From NCBI GenBank assembly GCA_024401095.1, contig JAKSLR010000007.1:1-64000 (forward strand): a stretch of 64,000 nt of DNA. The letters run 5' to 3'. The position numbers and the translations under genes were made by a program. This DNA comes from Bacteroidaceae bacterium (GTDB lineage: Bacteria > Bacteroidota > Bacteroidia > Bacteroidales > Bacteroidaceae). Below are positions 54,915 to 64,000 of this stretch, one piece after another; position 1 is the first letter of the stretch, and each line of letters opens with the position of its first letter. Under the pieces are notes generated by a model that worked only from the letters and a program-made list of their open reading frames with translations, did not search any database and was not told where the DNA came from.

Positions 54915-57494
54915 TTACTTCTTGACAGTTGTTTGTTTACTCAAGGTATATGTTCCTGCAGTATATTCTTTTCCTTCGCTTTCTCCTGGTAAAACTACCC
55001 ATGCGGAAGCTCCTTCTGGAATGGTAAATGTCCATTCCCAGTTGTCTCCATTGTAGGCCCAGGCACTTGAAATGTCACCAGCTGCCGACTTATAAGTAGC
55101 TTTCATATGGTCCAGGCGTTTGTCTGGTACCGGTTTCATGATAATGTGCTTGAATCCAGGAACTGCAGTGTCTGGAGCAATACCAGCTGCCGTTTCCCAC
55201 AGCCATTGGCAAACCACACCATAAGCATAATGATTGAAACTGTTCATTCCCTGAGGACCCATGCCTTCCTTTATCATATAGCTGTTCCAGCGTTCCCAGA
55301 TGGTGGTAGCGCCATTGTCAACAGAATATAGCCAGCTAGGATTCTTACGTTGGAAAAGCAGTTCGTATGCAATGTCGCTCATTCCATTTTCTGTTAGTGT
55401 ACTCATCAAGATGCTTGTCCCTAAGAAACCAGTCTGCAGACAGTTTTCATGTTGCTTGAAGTTCTCACGAAGACGAGCAATGACGGCTTCTTTTGTCTCA
55501 CCTTCTACCAATTCATTCTTTAATAAGAAGAGGTTTGGGGTCTGCATGCTATTCAGTACAGCTGTCTTGAATTCTCCAGCATCATTCAGGAATTTTTCAT
55601 GGATATAAGCCTTGGCTTCATTCACCATTGTCTCATATTTTTTAGTGTCGCGTCCTGTAGCGGCTGCCATGTCACGCATCATTCCTGCATCAAGTACCCA
55701 GTAGGATGCACATAGATAATTCCAATAGTCAAGTGCCTCAGGAAGCAGGCCATTTGGCCCCCAAGCCTTTCCTGTACAGCTCTCAAGCGCTTCATAGCTC
55801 AGCCAGTCTGCCCACTGATAATTACCATTCTCTTCAATGAGAGTTTCATGGTCATATTTGGTCTCGGCCATGTGATTCATGAATTTTTCCATGGATTCCC
55901 AGCTTTCCTCAATGATGGATGCATCGCCAAACTGACGCCAGATGGTCCAAGGAACAATGACACCTGCATCGGCCCATCCCACACGATACATGGAATTAGG
56001 TTCTGCACCATACTGGGCTTGAGGAGCAACTCCAGGATAACCTCCCGTTTCACTTTGTGTGTCACGCATGTCACGTAACCATTTGTGGAAGAAGTTGTCA
56101 GTATTGGCAAAGAAGGCACCGGTAGCAGTAAATACCTGAGTATCGGCAGTCCAGCCTAATCGTTCATTACGCTGTGGGCAATCTGTAGGTACAGAAAGAT
56201 AGTTAGAGCGTTGTCCCCACACTGTATTTGAGATCAACTTGTTTATCAGATCATTGCCTGTAGAAATCTCACCAATTTCCATGTCTTGCGCAATGGAAGT
56301 TACAGGGATAGACTGTATTTTATTGATGGTCACATCATCGGTTACTGAAATGGAAACTAATCTGTATCCAAAGAAGGTGAAATGAGGATAATAAGTTGCA
56401 GGTCCTTCCGAAGTACCAAATGTATAATCCAGACGCATTCCTGTCTCAGGAATACGCAGGTTCAGTCGGTGAACACTACCTTCTGGACCATCCATACCTC
56501 TGGCTTGATCACCATTTCCATCGTTCAACAGTTCAGATACTACGCAAGTAAGTTGGGTTCCTTCCTTTGCCTGGAAATCAAATGCAGGAACACCGGCACA
56601 GTTCTGTCCGAAGTCTACTACCAGATTCTCACCAGCATGAAGGGTAATGGTATCACCTATATTATATTCTCTATCGATGATGACCTTTCCATAGACAGAA
56701 TCTGTTGCACCTTCCACATCTTTCCATACATACATGCGTGTAGGATTCAGTGTAAGATCTTTTCTCAGGTAAATCTCGGCTCCGTTTGTAGGTAATATCT
56801 CACCTTTGAATTCAGTATTTACCTCAGGTTTAGAGAGTTTTTCCAGGGTAGCATATCCAGGCAGTTCTCTAGCATCGTATACCTCACCATCAAAGATAGC
56901 TGCATGTTTTACAGGGCCAGCTATTCCTGCAAGCCAGTTTTCTGTGTCGGTACCTATGTATTCCACTTCACCATTTTCATAGGTCAGTTCAAGTACGCCA
57001 CGGAAGGCACATTTCTTACCTATCATTCCTACGCTTCCGGCAGGGGTAATGATCTTGTCTGCCCACCATCCTGGAGTGACTTGGGCTGACAGCACATTCT
57101 CTTCTTCAGATTTTGTCTTGAAAGCTTCGGTAAGATCATAGGTAAAAGAGCGTTTGGTTTTTTCATAGTGGGTAAAACCTGGCTTCAGGATTTCTTCACC
57201 CACAATCTGCCCGTTTAAATAAAGCTCGTATACGCCCAGGCCAGTGGTCATCCATTTGGCTGAGGCAACTTTTTTCTTGTTCTTAACGGTAGATACAAAC
57301 CAGTTGGCTCCATCTGCCGCACGTGTACCATCTACTACGGTATCTGTGATGACAGGAGCATCCACCACCGAAATCCATTGAGAATTCTCCCATACGGAAT
57401 CAGGAAGAGCTTCTACCAACGTACCAAATTTTACAGCTGTGCTACCACAGGCAGTCAGAAACAACACAGCGACTAAAGCTAATAAGTTTTTCAT
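54915..57494 (-). CDS. GH78 alpha-L-rhamnosidase-like lipoprotein
   Basis: An 859-residue exported enzyme with a lipobox at LTAC (C16). N-terminal beta-sandwich domains (MTTGLGVYELYLNGQIVGEE, RSFTYDLTEAF) precede the (alpha/alpha)6 catalytic domain with DCPQRNERLGWTADTQVF and WADAGVIVPW, the acidic loops that carry the GH78 general acid and base. Expected to remove alpha-L-rhamnose from plant glycosides or rhamnogalacturonan. Divergent from the GH2 gene, with which it likely shares a locus; no SusCD pair is in view. Confidence 0.9.
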   Translation of the reverse strand: MKNLLALVAVLFLTACGSTAVKFGTLVEALPDSVWENSQWISVVDAPVITDTVVDGTRAADGANWFVSTVKNKKKVASAKWMTTGLGVYELYLNGQIVGEEILKPGFTHYEKTKRSFTYDLTEAFKTKSEEENVLSAQVTPGWWADKIITPAGSVGMIGKKCAFRGVLELTYENGEVEYIGTDTENWLAGIAGPVKHAAIFDGEVYDARELPGYATLEKLSKPEVNTEFKGEILPTNGAEIYLRKDLTLNPTRMYVWKDVEGATDSVYGKVIIDREYNIGDTITLHAGENLVVDFGQNCAGVPAFDFQAKEGTQLTCVVSELLNDGNGDQARGMDGPEGSVHRLNLRIPETGMRLDYTFGTSEGPATYYPHFTFFGYRLVSISVTDDVTINKIQSIPVTSIAQDMEIGEISTGNDLINKLISNTVWGQRSNYLSVPTDCPQRNERLGWTADTQVFTATGAFFANTDNFFHKWLRDMRDTQSETGGYPGVAPQAQYGAEPNSMYRVGWADAGVIVPWTIWRQFGDASIIEESWESMEKFMNHMAETKYDHETLIEENGNYQWADWLSYEALESCTGKAWGPNGLLPEALDYWNYLCASYWVLDAGMMRDMAAATGRDTKKYETMVNEAKAYIHEKFLNDAGEFKTAVLNSMQTPNLFLLKNELVEGETKEAVIARLRENFKQHENCLQTGFLGTSILMSTLTENGMSDIAYELLFQRKNPSWLYSVDNGATTIWERWNSYMIKEGMGPQGMNSFNHYAYGVVCQWLWETAAGIAPDTAVPGFKHIIMKPVPDKRLDHMKATYKSAAGDISSAWAYNGDNWEWTFTIPEGASAWVVLPGESEGKEYTAGTYTLSKQTTVKK

Positions 57495-57565
57495 AACTAG
57501 GTTAAAGGTTTATTATGTGTTTATCTATTTTATAATAGCTAATCTTTAGCAATATCAACTCAGTG

Positions 57566-57573
57566 CAAATTTA
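57566..57573 (-). promoter_or_regulatory. -7 box for the GH78 gene
   Basis: TAAATTTG on the minus strand, 72 bases before the GH78 start. Confidence 0.5.
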
Positions 57574-57618
57574 CTCATTTTGCCATAATATGCAAATTTT
57601 CTACTGTCGTTACTATAA

Positions 57619-61521
<3,903 letters not shown>

Positions 61522-61522
61522 G

Positions 61523-61627
61523 GATGAGATTCCATCGTCAATGGATGCTGTCCGTGCCCAGAAGGAAGACAAGCCATTCGACTCAGAGAATCCTTCTTTC
61601 CCATTTGGATTTGGCTTGAGCTATTGA
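61523..61627 (+). pseudogene. C-terminal remnant of a GH3 glycosidase
   Basis: About 34 codons with no start, ending SENPSFPFGFGLSY and a stop. PFGFGLSY is the hallmark of the GH3 C-terminus. It begins right after the GH2 stop in another frame, so a whole GH3 gene once followed and all but its tail was deleted. Confidence 0.65.
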
Positions 61628-61649
61628 TCGTTTAAAATGCATAAAGGAA

Positions 61650-61684
61650 GGGGGACTTCACGGTAGGTGAGGTCCCCTTTTTTC
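61650..61684 (+). terminator. Terminator after the GH2 gene and GH3 remnant
   Basis: GGGGAC ... GTCCCC hairpin followed by TTTTTT. Confidence 0.85.
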
Positions 61685-61752
61685 GAACTTATATATAGCG
61701 TAGGTTTCACAAAAAGTTTCTGCCTGATATTGTGCATATGAATTGTAATGTT

Positions 61753-61760
61753 TATCTTCG
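61753..61760 (+). promoter_or_regulatory. Promoter of the trehalase gene
   Basis: TTG at 61730-61732, 20-base spacer, then TATCTTCG; 30 bases before the ATG. Confidence 0.6.
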
Positions 61761-61790
61761 CGCGATATAAAAAAATATATAATTTTAATC

Positions 61791-63359
61791 ATGAAAAAGT
61801 TCTTTCTGCTATCAGCTTTGGGCTTGTCGCTGGTGGGGTGTGTACCAGAGAAAACGGTGTCGGTTATCACGGAGAATCAGACACCGGTACAGGAGTATTT
61901 CGGCCCGTTGTTCCAAGATGTCATGCAATGCGATGAACTTTTTGGAGAAGGGAAGCTTTTCACGGACTCCAAGTCGTTTCTGGATATGGTTCCCAAACGG
62001 GATATGCAAGCTATTTTGGCAGATTATGAGGGATGGACAGACAAGAGTGCTGCAGGCTTGTCTGCGTTCTTGTCGGCAAACTTTGACCAGTTGACGTTGG
62101 GTGTGGATTTCTCTGACCAGAGTGAGATAGATGTGCATGTCAAAAAACTCTGGAAGGTGCTCAGACGAGAGGCCGACAGCCTGCAAGTGGGCACACTTTT
62201 GCCACTCAAGCACAGTTATCAGGTTCCTGGTGGCCGTTTCACAGAAATCTATTATTGGGACAGCTATTTTACCATGCTTGGCCTTATGGCCGATGGAGAG
62301 ACAGAAACGGTGCAAGATATGGTGCAGAATTTCGCCGATCTGATTGATGCCTATGGTTTTATCCCCAATGGAAACCGCTTGTATTATACAGGGCGTTCTC
62401 AGCCGCCCTTCTTCAGCTATATGGTGGAACTTTTAGCCAGAATAAAGCCAGATGCTGTATCCTTCTATGCAGAGCAATTGGAAAAGGAGTATATATTCTG
62501 GATGAAAGGGCAGGAGAATTGTACTGCTGATCATCCGGTTTCTATGCATTGTGTCCGTATGCCCGACGGGACCATCTTGAACCGTTATTATGATGCTTAT
62601 GATACGCCTCGTGATGAGATGTACAGAAACGATGTGGAGACAGGTAAGGCTTTCTTGGCTCTGCATCCAGAAGCCGATGAACATCAGTTGTTCCGTGATT
62701 TGAGATCCGGAGCAGAGTCTGGTTGGGATTTCTCCAGCCGATGGTTTACTGATGCTCAGGATTTATCCTCCATCCATACCACAGATATTGTTCCTGTAGA
62801 TTTGAACTGTTTGCTTTACCATCTGGAACTGATGTTGAGCACACAAAAGGAGGAGTATAAAGAAAGGGCAGAAAAACGCAGACAGGCCGTCTTGAAATAC
62901 TGTTGGAATCCAGAGAATCAGTGGTTCATGGATTATGATTGGAAAGCCCGGAAACAGACACCGGTGATGTCCATTGCGGGTGTATTGCCACTCTTTGTCC
63001 ACATGGCTGCTCCAGAGCAGGGCGCGGCAGCACTCGGTACATTGGAGCGAACTTTCTTGAAGGCGGGGGGAGTAGTCACTACACTGAATCAGACGGGTGA
63101 GCAATGGGATGCACCCAATGGCTGGGCTCCTCATCAATGGATTTCCTACCAGGCGATGAAAAACTATGGCAGAGAAGATTTGGCTCAAGAGCTGAAGTCG
63201 CGTTGGATGCGAATGATTGAGAATGTTTATCTTTCTACCGGGAAAATGCTGGAAAAATACGATGTCATCAAGGCTTCAAATACCGGTGGCGGCGAATATG
63301 CCAATCAAGATGGGTTTGGATGGACCAACGGTGTTTACCGTGCATTAAAAACGGAATAG
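61791..63359 (+). CDS. GH37 trehalase, lipoprotein
   Basis: A 522-residue enzyme that splits trehalose to two glucoses. Lipobox LVGC puts it in the periplasm or outer membrane. Both trehalase signatures are present: PGGRFTEIYYWDSYF (near 145) and QWDAPNGWAPHQW (near 440), with SGWDFSSRWF carrying the catalytic Asp and EYANQDGFGWTNGVY closing the active site. Single-gene unit between the GH2 terminator and the last gene. ThuA-type gene is far upstream, so no trehalose operon is implied. Confidence 0.93.
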   Translation: MKKFFLLSALGLSLVGCVPEKTVSVITENQTPVQEYFGPLFQDVMQCDELFGEGKLFTDSKSFLDMVPKRDMQAILADYEGWTDKSAAGLSAFLSANFDQLTLGVDFSDQSEIDVHVKKLWKVLRREADSLQVGTLLPLKHSYQVPGGRFTEIYYWDSYFTMLGLMADGETETVQDMVQNFADLIDAYGFIPNGNRLYYTGRSQPPFFSYMVELLARIKPDAVSFYAEQLEKEYIFWMKGQENCTADHPVSMHCVRMPDGTILNRYYDAYDTPRDEMYRNDVETGKAFLALHPEADEHQLFRDLRSGAESGWDFSSRWFTDAQDLSSIHTTDIVPVDLNCLLYHLELMLSTQKEEYKERAEKRRQAVLKYCWNPENQWFMDYDWKARKQTPVMSIAGVLPLFVHMAAPEQGAAALGTLERTFLKAGGVVTTLNQTGEQWDAPNGWAPHQWISYQAMKNYGREDLAQELKSRWMRMIENVYLSTGKMLEKYDVIKASNTGGGEYANQDGFGWTNGVYRALKTE

Positions 63360-63471
63360 GTTTAGTTTCCTAAGGCAGATTTGTAGCGAAATTTTTGCAT
63401 ATCACAAAAAATATAGCGACTTTTGCATTTTAGTATCATTAGCAAGTTCAATCACATTTATAAATTAAATT

Positions 63472-64000
63472 ATGAGACGAAAGTTATTTGCATTACTTCT
63501 GTGCATGGTGTGCATAGGAATTAGTGCCCAGAATCTTCCTCAAAAAGTAAGTATGGAGGTGGCCGAGTTTGACTACAAGAAGCCTAGCGCCATGAGACAG
63601 GCATTAGGTCTGCTGACTGCAGTGCCTTCTAAAAACGGGAATAGCAGCCTGAGCGTACAGGATAAGACCATGCAGCCCCAGATGCAGGAAGCTATAGTAC
63701 AGGCTGTAAGCGATCTGCCTTGGATCAGCATCAGTTCTGTCGGAGATGCGGATTACCAGCTGAGAGGTATCTTTGTGAATCTGGAGAAGACCAACGGCAG
63801 TCAAGAGGCCGTATCGGTTCAGGCACAGTGTGAAATCTTAGACAAGCGTACCAATAAGGTGGTAGCTCATAAACTGGTTAAGTCGTATTCAGTCACTGTT
63901 GAATCTTCTCATGTCACTACCCAAGAGCACCGCGTATACGCTGCCAGCCACCTGAGAAAGGCCATCAGCCAGTTCATTCTGGAAGCGCTGCCTATCAAGG
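63472..64000 (+). CDS. Secreted hypothetical protein (3' partial)
   Basis: At least 176 codons, open to the window end. A signal peptide (MRRKLFALLLCMVCIGISAQ) is followed by a mixed alpha/beta region: VAEFDYKKPSAMRQALGLL, EAIVQAVSDLPWISISSVGD, DYQLRGIFVNLEKTNG. The pattern of short helix, ALTDALvQAVS-like segment and DYQLRG strand recalls CsgG/LpoB-like periplasmic proteins, but I cannot confirm a family. Confidence 0.6.
   Translation, partial: MRRKLFALLLCMVCIGISAQNLPQKVSMEVAEFDYKKPSAMRQALGLLTAVPSKNGNSSLSVQDKTMQPQMQEAIVQAVSDLPWISISSVGDADYQLRGIFVNLEKTNGSQEAVSVQAQCEILDKRTNKVVAHKLVKSYSVTVESSHVTTQEHRVYAASHLRKAISQFILEALPIK

Overview
The window is one continuous piece of a Bacteroidales chromosome, probably Prevotellaceae or Bacteroidaceae. 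The signs are the Bacteroidota-type promoter TAnnTTTG (often TATCTTTG or TAACTTTG) ahead of almost every transcription unit, the order DUF177-rpmF-fabH-era-der, OstA-like and NigD-like proteins, secreted glycosidases, and an IS982-type element of the kind found in this order. No rRNA, CRISPR array, prophage or conjugation module was seen.

Region 1 (1-32.2 kb) is mostly housekeeping. It runs: a 5'-truncated WecA/MraY-type phosphosugar transferase, a PagL-like lipid A deacylase, MetY, an aldose-epimerase-like protein with an NhaC antiporter, DUF177-rpmF-fabH, era-der with a small lipoprotein, an MlaFE-type lipid transporter, lptB, tig, clpP-clpX, recQ, guaB, an envelope-biogenesis run (degenerate and canonical SurA-like isomerases, OstA-like protein, small membrane protein, mutL), tRNA-Val(TAC), purB, rluB with a long Gly/Gln/Arg/Tyr repeat tail at its N-terminus, and asnS. 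Unusual points are a ~110-residue insertion in RecQ between motifs II and III, and the RluB low-complexity region.

Region 2 (32.2-43.2 kb) is metabolic and secreted. It holds a glutamine-amidotransferase/M19-dipeptidase fusion, an unrecognised 212-aa protein, a ThuA-domain protein, tcdA, a sugar isomerase-DUF1080 fusion, an FKBP-type isomerase, an IlvD/Edd dehydratase coupled to a GntP symporter, and an ammonium transporter.

Region 3 (43.26-50.19 kb) is the clearest anomaly. Two internally deleted IS982 derivatives in the same orientation (416 bp and 160 bp, sharing 133 bp with one mismatch and ~19-bp inverted ends) bracket about 6.35 kb that is much richer in G+C than the flanks. Inside are an AraC regulator, a Tat-signal flavodoxin/ferredoxin, an NTF2-like secreted protein, a two-domain esterase lipoprotein, an intact aldo/keto reductase, and at least four gene remnants that kept an end or both ends but lost their middles. 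It reads as a horizontally acquired redox/ester-hydrolysis cassette, probably a decayed composite transposon.

Region 4 (50.2-64 kb) returns to host composition: a DUF2141 protein, a membrane LytTR regulator, an AsmA/TamB-like protein, a NigD-like lipoprotein, then carbohydrate enzymes (GH78 rhamnosidase, GH2 with an inserted LamG-like domain, a GH3 tail remnant, GH37 trehalase) and a secreted protein cut by the window end.
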